Shown piece by piece: positions 55,481 to 63,185 of a stretch of 64,000 nt of DNA. A program made the translations under genes and the position numbers. The DNA is taken from contig CAVXCI010000001.1 of the NCBI GenBank assembly GCA_963760285.1, positions 1,612,001 through 1,676,000 on the forward strand, written 5' to 3'. Position 1 is the stretch's first letter. Each line of letters opens with the position of its first letter. The notes under the pieces were generated by a model. That model had not been told where the DNA came from. It ran no database searches and was given only the letters and a program-made list of their open reading frames with translations. The DNA is from PALSA-278 sp963760285. GTDB lineage: Bacteria > Acidobacteriota > Terriglobia > Acidiferrales > UBA7541.

Positions 55481-55499
55481 TCTTTCACCGTTACGCTTA

Positions 55500-56210
55500 C
55501 TAATCCAGAAATTTCCGTATGCGCTTCAGAAGACTCAGAAACATCTTCTCCGTCAGTTTCCCCGTGAAAGTATTTTGCTGGCTGGGATGATAAGACGCGA
55601 AGAGCTGCGGTCCGCCGCCGGGCATTTCGTACTCTGCGCCGTGCGCGAACCGAAACTCTGCGCGCGAACGAATCACCCCGCGATCCTTTAATATATTCAG
55701 ATATGTGTTGAACGCCAGCGCGCCCAGCGCCAGCACCGCCCGCGGCTGCAATAATTGTAGTTCGCGCTCAAGATACGGCCGGCAATTCGCAATTTCCGAT
55801 GGCAGAGGACGGTTCGCTGGCGGCGCGCAACGTACCGCCGCGGCCACGTAGGCGTTGCGCAGCTCCAGCCCGTCGCCGCGCTTCACCGATTCCGGCTGGC
55901 TGGCGAACCCCGCCTTGAATAACTGCCCGTACAGAAAATCGCCGGAGCGGTCGCCGGTGAAAACGCGCCCCGTCCGATTTCCGCCGTGCGCCGCCGGCGC
56001 CAGCCCCAGAATCAAAAGGTGGGCCCCCGCGTCGCCGAAGCCTGGCACCGGACGTCCCCAGTATTCCCAGTCCATGTACGCCCGCCGCTTCTCCCGCGCC
56101 ACGTGTTCGCGGTAGCGAACCAGTCGCGGACATTTACGGCAGGCGATGATTTCGTCATTCAATATGTGAAGTCGCGCGACGGTGTTGCGCCCGGCGGATT
56201 TGGCTTTCAT
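55500..56210 (-). CDS. Family 5 uracil-DNA glycosylase (UDGb)
   Basis: This is a 4Fe-4S uracil-DNA glycosylase of the family 5 (UDGb) type, which removes uracil, and often other deaminated bases, from DNA. The 236-residue protein has the cluster cysteines in IIACRKCPRLV and later in VRCAPPANRPLPSEIANC. The family motif LGLAPAAHGGNRTGRVFTGD is followed by RSGDFLY. ALGALAFNTYL and a final LFASYHPSQQNTFTGKLT supply the C-terminal active-site His motif. The frame is intact. The AAHG form of the first motif distinguishes family 5 from family 4 enzymes (GEAPG). It converges with the dinB-like gene and is followed upstream by the Lon-like gene on the same strand. Confidence 0.9.
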   Translation of the reverse strand: MKAKSAGRNTVARLHILNDEIIACRKCPRLVRYREHVAREKRRAYMDWEYWGRPVPGFGDAGAHLLILGLAPAAHGGNRTGRVFTGDRSGDFLYGQLFKAGFASQPESVKRGDGLELRNAYVAAAVRCAPPANRPLPSEIANCRPYLERELQLLQPRAVLALGALAFNTYLNILKDRGVIRSRAEFRFAHGAEYEMPGGGPQLFASYHPSQQNTFTGKLTEKMFLSLLKRIRKFLD

Positions 56211-56261
56211 TTTGTGGGATTGTCGAAAATCTTGCGCGGAGGAATCATCGAACCCGCGCGG

Positions 56262-58718
56262 CTATTCATAATCGCTGAGAGTTTTGGCCATGTCCTGCAA
56301 CTTGCGGTCCACCAGCGCAAACACGCTGCCTTCCGGAAAACGTCCGCTGGAATCCCGCCGCCCCGCGGTGCGTCCCATCAGAATTTCCACGCCTTCTTCC
56401 ACGTGCACCACCGGATAAACGTGGAACTGCCCGCGCTTCACCGCGTCAATCACATCCTCGCGCAGCATCAGATCTTCCACGTTGCTCCGCGGAATCAGGA
56501 CGCCCTGCCCGCCGCTCAGTCCGCCCTTGGCCACGCAGGCGTCGAAAAATCCCTCAATCTTTTGATTTACGCCGCCGATGGGCTGAATCTCGCCTTCCTG
56601 GTTCACCGATCCGGTGACGGCAATTTCCTGCCGGATGGCCAGCCCGGCGAGCGCCGAAAGCAGCACGAAAACCTCCGCCGCGCTGGCCGAATCTCCGTCC
56701 ACGCCGGCGTACGACTGCTCGAAGCACACGCTGGCCGCCAGCGATAGCGGCTTGTTCTGCGCGAACATGCCCCGCAAATATCCGGCGATGATTTGCACGC
56801 CCTTGTCGTGGAAACTGCCGCTCAAATCCGACTCGCGCTCGATATTTATGATGCCCGTTTTTCCCATCGCCGCCGACGCCGTAATCCGCACCGGCTTCCC
56901 GAACGCGTATCCGCCGATTTCCAGCACGCTCAGCCCGTTCACCTGCCCCACGCGCTCGCCGGTGGTGTCCAGCAGCAGCAATTCCTGCTCAATCATCTCG
57001 CGGATTTGTGTCTCCACCAGGTTGTGGCGCTCCACGCGTGCTTCGAGCGCCTGCTTTACGTGCGCCGCGCTCACCGGACCTTGGCCGTTCTGCCGCGTCA
57101 TGTAGCACGACTCCCGCGCCAGGTCGGCAATCACGTTGAACCGCGCCGTCACTTTTCCGCGCCGTCCCGCTTCGCGCACGCCATACTCCACCAGCGCGGC
57201 CACCGCCGAGCGGTCAAACGCGCACAGCTTTTCCGCTTCCGAAAGCGTCCGCAGACGTCCGCCATACTGCCGCACGATGTCGCCGTTCAGCGCCACCTCT
57301 TCGTTGAATTCCGCGCGCACCTTGAAAATCTTGCGGAAATCCTCTTCGTAGGTGTACAGCATTTCGTAAAGCGACCGCCCGCCAATCAGAATAATTTTGA
57401 CGTTGATATCAATCGGCTCCGGCTTAAGCGCCGCCGTGCTGAACGGAAAGAAAATGTCCGACGGCTGCATCTCCAGCCGCCCGTGATTCAGCGCGCGTTT
57501 CAGCGTCCGCCATACCGCCGGCTCGGTCAGCGCGTCCATCGCGTACATCACCAGGAAGCCGCCGTCCGCCCGCAGCATCGAACCGCCGCGCAAGTCCATG
57601 AAGTCCGAATTCCAGCCGCCCCGCGAATCATACGTGCGATGCACCGTGCCGAACAGGTTCGGATAATTCGGGCTGGTCTCAAAAATCACCGGGCAGACGT
57701 CATTTTCCCCGTGCCCCAGCAGCACGTTTACGCCATAGACGCGAAATGGATCGCGGTCCTGTTTTTCCATCCGCCCCGCGGGGCCCTGCTCTTCGCCCCC
57801 CGGACCCGGCTCTTCCTCGCCTTCGCGCTCCTTGAACGGCTCCAGGTTGTCCAGGATGTGGTGCCGCACTTCCTCCAGATATTCCGCCACGTGCGGCGCT
57901 GTGTGCTTCTCCTTCAACTCTTCAATCACTCCGTCCACCAGCACGGACGCCGCTTCCTGCTCCAGATAATTCATCTCGCTGGCCAGCTCGCGCGAAAGCG
58001 ACAGCGTCTTGCGGTACACAATGGTGAATTCCTGGCGGAACTGGTCATACTTCCGCTCCAGCGCCGCGGCTCCTTCCGCTTCCAGCTTTCCCTCTTCCAC
58101 CATTTTCGGAATTTCCTCGATGGGCACCATCTGCCCTTCGAGGACCGGGAAAATTTCCGGCAGCGCCACCGCGCCCACCTGCATCCGTCCCAGCGCGAAC
58201 TGCTCCCGCCCGATGCGCCGGGTGAAATCGTCCATCAGCTCTTTTTCGCGCTGCGTGTAGCGCTCCACTATCCGCGCCTTCTGCCGCTGGAAGGGATCGC
58301 CTTCAAACACCTGCGGAATGCGCCGGCGCAAAAATTCAATCCCCGATTCCACTTCCTTTTTGAACGCCTGCGCCTGCCCGCGCGGCAGCGTCAGCAATCG
58401 TGGACGGTCGGCATTCTTGAAATTGTTCACATAGCAGCGGTCCGGCGCGGGAGTGGTTTGCAGTCCCATTTCGCGGATCAGCCGCACCAGCATGTCCGCG
58501 CGGCTGTTGCCGGAAAGCCCGCACACGTAAAGGTTGTACCCCGGCGCGTGGATGGTCACGCCCATGCGCAGCGCCTGCAGCGCGCGCTCCTGCCCGAATT
58601 CTCCCGTTGACGGTTCCGCCTCCGCCGTGGTCGGCCAGGGAATCTGCACCAGATCGCAGCGCCAGCGGAGATCTTCCGGCTCCAGTTCGCGGCCCGTTTT
58701 TCTTGCCAGCTTTTCCAT
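56262..58718 (-). CDS. Lon-like ATP-dependent protease (AAA_32 type)
   Basis: This 818-residue protein is a Lon-like protease with the AAA_32 architecture. The proteolytic domain holds the Ser677-Lys720 dyad in GVDGDSASAAE and GGVNQKIEGFFDAC, with the 43-residue spacing of classical Lon. The ATPase part is atypical: the first phosphate-loop region reads YVCGLSGNSRADMLVRLIRE, lacking the usual GKS/T. FLVMYAMDALTEPAVWRTLK and FKVRAEFNEEVALNGDIVRQ supply the Walker B and sensor regions. A coiled coil (about 170-300) is inserted, with an acidic loop (EREGEEEPGPGGEEQGP). This fits LonC/YcbZ-type proteases, which can degrade unfolded proteins with little or no ATP use. The start has GGAG upstream. 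The AI-2E-type gene is 30 bases upstream. Confidence 0.88.
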   Translation of the reverse strand: MEKLARKTGRELEPEDLRWRCDLVQIPWPTTAEAEPSTGEFGQERALQALRMGVTIHAPGYNLYVCGLSGNSRADMLVRLIREMGLQTTPAPDRCYVNNFKNADRPRLLTLPRGQAQAFKKEVESGIEFLRRRIPQVFEGDPFQRQKARIVERYTQREKELMDDFTRRIGREQFALGRMQVGAVALPEIFPVLEGQMVPIEEIPKMVEEGKLEAEGAAALERKYDQFRQEFTIVYRKTLSLSRELASEMNYLEQEAASVLVDGVIEELKEKHTAPHVAEYLEEVRHHILDNLEPFKEREGEEEPGPGGEEQGPAGRMEKQDRDPFRVYGVNVLLGHGENDVCPVIFETSPNYPNLFGTVHRTYDSRGGWNSDFMDLRGGSMLRADGGFLVMYAMDALTEPAVWRTLKRALNHGRLEMQPSDIFFPFSTAALKPEPIDINVKIILIGGRSLYEMLYTYEEDFRKIFKVRAEFNEEVALNGDIVRQYGGRLRTLSEAEKLCAFDRSAVAALVEYGVREAGRRGKVTARFNVIADLARESCYMTRQNGQGPVSAAHVKQALEARVERHNLVETQIREMIEQELLLLDTTGERVGQVNGLSVLEIGGYAFGKPVRITASAAMGKTGIINIERESDLSGSFHDKGVQIIAGYLRGMFAQNKPLSLAASVCFEQSYAGVDGDSASAAEVFVLLSALAGLAIRQEIAVTGSVNQEGEIQPIGGVNQKIEGFFDACVAKGGLSGGQGVLIPRSNVEDLMLREDVIDAVKRGQFHVYPVVHVEEGVEILMGRTAGRRDSSGRFPEGSVFALVDRKLQDMAKTLSDYE

Positions 58719-58748
58719 AGTCTCCGGAAAATTTCGCCTGAAGGCCGC

Positions 58749-59837
58749 TTACTGTAGCATGGCCGGGCCGGCTCCGCGAGGCGTGCCTCCCGGCGGCGAA
58801 TCCGCGTCCCTGTTGCGATAGATGTCCAGCACGCTGGTCGCGGTTGCAACTATTATTGGCCCCAGCACCACGCCCAGCAGTCCGAACACCGTCAATCCTC
58901 CCAGCACGCTGATGAACACCACCAGGCTGCTCAACTCCGCCCGCCCGCTGATAACCCACGGACGCACCACGTTCTCCATCAGCAGGGCCGTTCCCGCGCA
59001 CACCACTCCCACGGCGATGGCCATGCCGTAGTGCCCGCCGGTCAGCAGATAGCCCATCGCCGGCAGCCAGATAATGGACGAGCCCACCACCGGCAGCAGC
59101 GAAAAAAACGCCATCGCCACGCCCCAGAAAAGCGCTTCCGGAATTCCCACCGCCGCGAAAATCGCTCCGCCCACCAGCCCGTGTACCGCCGCCGAAATCA
59201 GCGTGAAAACCACGCTGGCGTGAATCAATTCGTCGGCTTCGGCGATCATCCCTTCGCGCTGCGTTTCCGTGAACGGCATCACCCCGCGAAATCCCTTCAT
59301 CAGGCTGTCCGAGTCGCGCAGTATGTAGAACACCGCCAGCAGCATCACGATCAGGTCAAACAGGAAGTAGAAAGCATTCCGCAGCACCGACCCCACTTCC
59401 GCGGCCATGGTCCGCGCGATTCTTTCGCCCTCCTGGCGGACCATCATCGGCAGCGTGGTGTCTTGCATATTGGGGAAGTGCTGCTGGACCCACCTCCAGG
59501 GCGCATTCGCCCACTCGAATCCTCCGGTGGACAGCGAACCCTGCGCCGCCGTGGCCGCCGCAAATCCCTGGCGCACAAACGCCGTCAGCAGCACCAATGA
59601 CGGCGCCACCAGAATGATGGTAATCAGCAGCGTGTTCAGCGCCGCCGCCGCATTTTTGCCCATCCGCCGTTCCAGCCGCGCCTGCAGCGGATGGAACATC
59701 ACCACCAGAATGCACGCCCACGCCAGCGGCGCCAGCAGCGGCAGAAAAATCAGGTAGACCAGCCACGCCAGCACTCCCACCACCAGATAAAATACCGCTG
59801 TCCGCAGCATGTCCACCGGTGTTTCGTTTGCTGTCAT
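58749..59837 (-). CDS. AI-2E transporter (PerM) family protein
   Basis: This 362-residue integral membrane protein belongs to the AI-2E/PerM family, members of which export quorum-sensing AI-2 or act as sodium/proton antiporters. About eight hydrophobic spans are visible, including AVFYLVVGVLAWLVYLIFLP, LAWACILVVMFHPL, NTLLITIILVAPSLVLLTAF, VFTLISAAVHGLVGGAIF and WGVAMAFFSLLPVVGSSIIW. The family landmark LPVVGSSIIWLPAMGYLL-like segment and SSLVVFISVLGGLTVFGLLG occur in the C-terminal half. The frame is intact. It is 30 bases upstream of the Lon-like protease on the same strand, so the two may be cotranscribed. The substrate cannot be assigned. Confidence 0.88.
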   Translation of the reverse strand: MTANETPVDMLRTAVFYLVVGVLAWLVYLIFLPLLAPLAWACILVVMFHPLQARLERRMGKNAAAALNTLLITIILVAPSLVLLTAFVRQGFAAATAAQGSLSTGGFEWANAPWRWVQQHFPNMQDTTLPMMVRQEGERIARTMAAEVGSVLRNAFYFLFDLIVMLLAVFYILRDSDSLMKGFRGVMPFTETQREGMIAEADELIHASVVFTLISAAVHGLVGGAIFAAVGIPEALFWGVAMAFFSLLPVVGSSIIWLPAMGYLLTGGHYGMAIAVGVVCAGTALLMENVVRPWVISGRAELSSLVVFISVLGGLTVFGLLGVVLGPIIVATATSVLDIYRNRDADSPPGGTPRGAGPAMLQ

Positions 59838-60008
59838 CGCCGTGCCCGCACCATTTTCACACCTGCCTCGCTTGTCGTGGTCGTCCTTGCGCCATCAATT
59901 TCTGTGTCCCCCGCTCGCGTCCCCGGGCTTCTCCACGCGCATGAGTCATAGTGCCTGCCACCCCCTCTTGTCAACCGCCGTGTTCTCCCCGCGCGCCGCG
60001 GGTCCGCT

Positions 60009-60080
60009 GACCTCGTCTCCGAGGTCATCCCGAGACATGGCCCGGTGTGTGGGCCCTTAGTCGAGGGACCTGCTGTTTTT
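60009..60080 (+). repeat. Palindromic repeat, family A copy 1
   Basis: The sequence has a hairpin GACCTCG/CGAGGTC, then ATCCCGAGAC, a second hairpin (GGCCC...GGGCC), and CGAGGGACCTGCTGTTTTTTT. It lies in the 356-base gap between the AI-2E-type gene and the gene at 60194. The rest of that gap holds no gene. The final T-run could act as a terminator on the plus strand. It is closely similar to the copy inside the next coding sequence. Confidence 0.8.
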
Positions 60081-60193
60081 TTGCTGTGCACTTTTTGCGT
60101 CTGTGCCTCGGCGTTACAGCCTGTAACCCCTTGCCGATTTGCTTGGCGGTGTATCATTAAATCGGGGACTTATTCCCCGGGGGTAACTTGCAC

Positions 60194-61141
60194 ATGCGTA
60201 GCCATTCAGTATCGCGTCCGCCGTCTGAACCGCGTCCCAAACGTGGCGCCTCCTGGCTGTCCGTCGCCGGGACTCCTCACAACGAACGCCCTCCCGAACT
60301 AAAACCCGCGCTCGCCGCCGCTGACCCCCATTCTTCCGGGGGTCATCCCGAGACACCAGGCGTTGTGTGCGAGCCTGGTCGAGGGACCTGCTGTTCGTCC
60401 GACGCCTCTCCTGCGTCCAGCGACACCGCCGCGTCAACTCCTCCGTCCGAAACTCCCGCCGCTTCTTCGCAAGCATTGGTGCATGTTCCGCGCCCCTTGC
60501 CCGTCGCGCGCGCAGCCAAGGGGACCGCGGTCGTCAGGCGAAAGGCCGTAACAGCAGTCAAACGGCCCGCCCCCAAACCCGAGCCTTCCTATCATGAAAA
60601 AATGCTGGAAAGTTTTCCCGACCTGGAAGACGACGAGGACTTCTGGACCGATCCCCAGGGCCGCGTCGAAGGACGCCACTCCCGCCTCTGCCTCATCTGC
60701 CGCCATCCCGGCCGCGCAGCCATCGAGCAGGAATTCATCGAATGGCGCAGCCCCCGCGATATCGCCCGCCGCTGGTTTCTTCCGGACCACAACTCCGTCT
60801 ATCGCCACGCCCGCGCCTGCGATCTCTTCGCTCCCCGCCGCGTCAATTTCCGCTCCGTCCTCGAATGCCTGATGGAATGCGCCGACGACCGCACTCCTTC
60901 CAGCTCCGCCATCGTCCAGGCCGTCCGCCTCTACGCCTCTCTTCCCCCCGACAATCGCCCTGCGCGCCTCGCGCATCCCGAGCGAAGTCGAGGGGCCGGC
61001 CGCGCCTCCCGTCCCCGAAGCCGTTCTGCGGCAAAGAAGCCGAAGGCCGGCAGTGCCAAGCCGCAGGTCCGCCGTGGCGGAGTCCGCCGCAGTCGGAAAG
61101 CCCGCCGCCGCGGACCACGCCGCAAATCGAAGTCGCGCTGA
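60194..61141 (+). CDS. Zinc-ribbon/HTH-like protein carrying two palindromic repeats
   Basis: The 315-residue protein (ATG at 60194; an in-frame TTG lies at 60188) has a folded core at about residues 145-245. It contains RHSRLCLICRHPGRAAIEQE with a Cys-x2-Cys-His zinc-type motif, FIEWRSPRDIARRWFLPDHN with SVYRHARACDLF, which looks like a helix-turn-helix, and LECLMECADDRTPSSSAIVQ. A DNA-binding role is inferred. The first 140 residues are low-complexity and include translated family A repeat (HPETPGVVCEPGRGTCC). The C-terminus includes another (LAHPERSRGAGR) and then a very basic tail rich in Arg and Lys. I do not recognise a named family. Confidence 0.7.
   Translation: MRSHSVSRPPSEPRPKRGASWLSVAGTPHNERPPELKPALAAADPHSSGGHPETPGVVCEPGRGTCCSSDASPASSDTAASTPPSETPAASSQALVHVPRPLPVARAAKGTAVVRRKAVTAVKRPAPKPEPSYHEKMLESFPDLEDDEDFWTDPQGRVEGRHSRLCLICRHPGRAAIEQEFIEWRSPRDIARRWFLPDHNSVYRHARACDLFAPRRVNFRSVLECLMECADDRTPSSSAIVQAVRLYASLPPDNRPARLAHPERSRGAGRASRPRSRSAAKKPKAGSAKPQVRRGGVRRSRKARRRGPRRKSKSR
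60321..60395 (+). repeat. Palindromic repeat, family A copy 2, inside a coding sequence
   Basis: The element has the same plan as copy 1: hairpin GACCCCC/GGGGGTC, ATCCCGAGAC, hairpin CCAGGC/GCCTGG, CGAGGGACCTGCTGTT. It is read in frame through residues about 43-67 of the protein starting at 60194, with no stop codon. Confidence 0.8.
60966..60999 (+). repeat. Partial family A repeat inside a coding sequence
   Basis: This short copy has the core CGCATCCCGAGCGAAGTCGAGGG without the long hairpins. It encodes LAHPERSRGAGR near the C-terminus of the gene at 60194. The core is the same kind of string seen in the intergenic copies. Confidence 0.65.
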
Positions 61142-61245
61142 CCTCGCCCTTTGAGGTCATCCTGCGGGCTTTGCCCGTCCCGAGCGTAGCCGAGGGGAGA
61201 CATTGCGCGGACTCACCGCGCGCTTAGGCGAGGGACCTGCTTTTG
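61139..61245 (+). repeat. Palindromic repeat, family A composite copy
   Basis: This begins at the stop of the preceding gene. It has hairpin GACCTCGCCC/TTTGAGGTC, ATCCTGCGGGCTTTGCCCGTC, CCGAGCGTAGCCGAGGGG, a further hairpin around GCGCGG...CCGCGC, and CGAGGGACCTGCTTTTG. Two elements appear merged. It could act as a terminator for the gene at 60194. Confidence 0.75.
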
Positions 61246-61306
61246 CCTTTGGTTCATGCGTTTATGTAGCGCGGGCCCTTGCAGCCCGCAGCTTTTCTTC
61301 CGTTTT
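61246..61306 (+). repeat. Palindromic repeat, family B copy 1
   Basis: The core at about 61263-61293 reads TTATGTAGCGCGGGC, CCTTGCA, GCCCGCAGCTTTT: a GCGGGC/GCCCGC hairpin with a TATGTAGC lead and an AGCTTTT tail. It is of the same plan as the copies in the 140-base tandem units but has a different stem. Confidence 0.7.
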
Positions 61307-61640
61307 TATGTAGCGGCGCCTTTATGGCGCCAGCCTTTTCTTGTGATTTTTTATGTATCGCAGACCTCGCCCTTTGAGGTCATCCCGAACGAACCGCCCG
61401 CCTATGGCGGGCGCGTTGAAGTGAGGGACCTGCTTTTGCTTCTTTTTATGTAGCGGCGCCTTTATGGCGCCAGCCTTTTCTTGTGATTTTTTATGTATCG
61501 CAGACCTCGCCCTTTGAGGTCATCCCGAACGAACCGCCCGCCTATGGCGGGCGCGTTGAAGTGAGGGACCTGCTTTTGCTTCTTTTTATGTAGCGGCGTC
61601 TTTACGGCGCCAGCCTTTTCTTGTGATTTCTTATGTAGCG
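61307..61640 (+). repeat. 140-base tandem repeat, two identical units plus a partial third
   Basis: Unit 1 is 61307-61446 and unit 2 is 61447-61586, apparently base-for-base identical. The third copy, 61587 to about 61640, keeps roughly the first 50 bases with a few changes (GGCGTC, TTTACGG). Each unit holds a family B hairpin (TATGTAGC GGCGCC-TTTAT-GGCGCC AGCC) and then a family A element (GACCTCGCCCTTTGAGGTC, ATCCCGAACG, hairpin CCGCCCGCC...GGCGGGCGC, GAGGGACCTGCTTTTG). No coding frame is supported. Confidence 0.9.
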
Positions 61641-61760
61641 CGGCCCTTCACGGGCCGCAGCTTTTTCCTTTGCGGTTTTGGTAGCGCAGGCCGCAGGTCC
61701 GCCGCTTCTTGGCGGACGAGGAACCTGCTGTTGTCTTTACCGTGACTCGCAGGTCCGCCT
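61631..61760 (+). repeat. Palindromic repeats, family B and a family A variant
   Basis: A family B copy (TTATGTAGC GCGGCCC-TTCA-CGGGCCGC AGCTTTTT) is followed by GGTAGCGCAGGCC and a variant of family A, with GGTCCGCCGCTTCTTGGCGGACGA and GGAACCTGCTGTTG. A second GGTCCGCC/GGCGGAC hairpin follows near 61753-61770. There is no gene here. Confidence 0.7.
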
Positions 61761-61884
61761 TGGCGGACTCCTCTCCCGCCTCCGCCTCTAACCGTTTTTC
61801 TGGGGGTCGGGGCTTCCAGCCCCGACATCAACACAGGCCGCGGTTTTCCCTTCCTTTGCCCGCGTTCGCTTTGGTGCGCAGAAT

Positions 61885-61970
61885 GCGTCCTGAGCGACGT
61901 CGAAGGGCGGCCGAGCGGAAGCTAATTCCCGCGCGCCTTGCGCGTCCCGAGAGGAGCCGAGGGGCCGTCA
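61885..61970 (+). repeat. Degenerate family A cores
   Basis: Two degenerate cores lie here: GCGTCCTGAGCGACGTCGAAGG (61885-61905) and GCGTCCCGAGAGGAGCCGAGGGG (about 61942-61964). They lack the flanking hairpins. From here to 62150 the sequence holds no supported gene, although frames remain open into the Ntn-hydrolase gene. Confidence 0.55.
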
Positions 61971-62150
61971 CTGCGGGCATCCGTTCGCCGGCAGCGCCAT
62001 GCGTCCCCGATTCTATCGCGGGACTTGCGCTCCAACGCGCCGCAATTTGAACCGGGACCCAAGCGGAAAATGCGCCCAGACTCAAACCCTTCTTGGTATA
62101 CGATTACCACCACCGCGCTTCCTAACAGGAAGGCATCCGGGGAGGGTGAA

Positions 62151-62993
62151 TTGACGGTAATCATTGGGGCCATCTGCGAGGTGGACAACAAAACCCAGAC
62201 GGGCAGCATTGTGCTCTGCGCTGACCAGCTAATCACGTATTTTTCAAACGGCACGCCGATTACCAGCAACAAATTCGGAAGCAAGCTGCTGGACCTTCCC
62301 GCCGGGTTTTGGTGTGCGTATTCAGATGATGTCAGCCGCTCGCATCATGTGTACACTTTTCTCCATAAAAAAATGACAGATATGGGGATTACGCCAGACG
62401 ACTCCAGAATCGTAGACAAGGTGAAGCTGGCCCTTCAGCACACTGGCGAATATATCCGGGAATGGATGCGGCATGAGGTATTGGGAAGCCATGACATTAC
62501 CGTGGATGAATGGCTGCATGATGCTGAGCTGGCAGAAAGGACGCAGATTCAAGACGAAATCTCAGAGGCGGTAATCAATTCACAGATGATTGTGGCAGGC
62601 TTCGGATCGAACGGTGTCCCGGTACTCTACTTTACAAACTGCATGGGCAATCCCCAGGAAGGGATAATGCCGGGATTTTTCTGTGGTGGTAATGGCGGAA
62701 CGGCGGCTTTGATGTGGTTGAACATGAGAGGCCAAAATTCGGCCATGTCTCGCCAGCGGACGGCCTATCATGTCCTAGAGGCCAAGCAGTTTGCTTTGCA
62801 GGCCCCCGGAGTGGGAAATACAAACACTACGCTTTTCCTGTCTCATGGAAAAACACCCGTAAACATTAGCGACGTGTCGAAGACGGAGCGCTGGTGGAAA
62901 GAACTTGCCCCTAAAGATACGAAGATTCTGGAATCAGACGAGGCGCGGGAGCACTTTACGAAGTCTTATTTTTCTGGCCCCAATGAGCTTTAG
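62151..62993 (+). CDS. Proteasome/HslV-like Ntn-hydrolase, TTG start followed by Thr
   Basis: The 280-residue product looks like a self-contained Ntn-hydrolase of the proteasome beta/HslV fold. A TTG at 62151 with GGGGAGG at 62139 gives (M)TVIIGAICEV; after Met removal, Thr1 would be the nucleophile. GSIVLCADQLITYF matches the strand carrying Asp17 of proteasome beta subunits, and SNKFGSKLLDLPAGFWCAYS matches the lysine strand and the next one. Later segments fit the fold: MIVAGFGSNGVPVLYFTNCM, FFCGGNGGTAALMWLNMRG and AYHVLEAKQFALQAPGVGNT. A central insertion of about 100 residues is helical and acidic. No HslU, Mpa or ARC ATPase is nearby. Codon and base use are less GC-rich than upstream. 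A longer in-frame start (61938) would run through repeat sequence. Confidence 0.72.
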   Translation: MTVIIGAICEVDNKTQTGSIVLCADQLITYFSNGTPITSNKFGSKLLDLPAGFWCAYSDDVSRSHHVYTFLHKKMTDMGITPDDSRIVDKVKLALQHTGEYIREWMRHEVLGSHDITVDEWLHDAELAERTQIQDEISEAVINSQMIVAGFGSNGVPVLYFTNCMGNPQEGIMPGFFCGGNGGTAALMWLNMRGQNSAMSRQRTAYHVLEAKQFALQAPGVGNTNTTLFLSHGKTPVNISDVSKTERWWKELAPKDTKILESDEAREHFTKSYFSGPNEL

Positions 62994-63185
62994 CAGCCTT
63001 GCGGACAATGATGTTGCGCTCCGAGCCTGATCGGCAGGCGCGACGAGGTGGGAAAAATAATCTTGCCGTTCCCTCCCCGAAACGATATCGTAGAGCTATA
63101 CATGGATGCAAAAGCTGTATAATGGCCGAGCGTACTCTCTGGCGTTCTGATGCTATGTCCATATAAACAATAGGATTAACAAGAA

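Noticed and set aside
56793..58610. A 605-codon plus-strand open frame opposite the Lon-like protease
   Set aside because: It is rich in His, Arg and Gln, as expected of antisense to a GC-rich gene, and the minus-strand protein has an intact Ser-Lys dyad.
61828..62085. An 85-codon minus-strand frame in the repeat tract
   Set aside because: It translates repeat cores (for example APRLLSGRAR) and has no other support.
61938..62150. N-terminal extension of the Ntn-hydrolase gene back to 61938
   Set aside because: The extra residues translate degenerate repeat DNA, and a strong ribosome binding site plus the required Thr favours the TTG at 62151.
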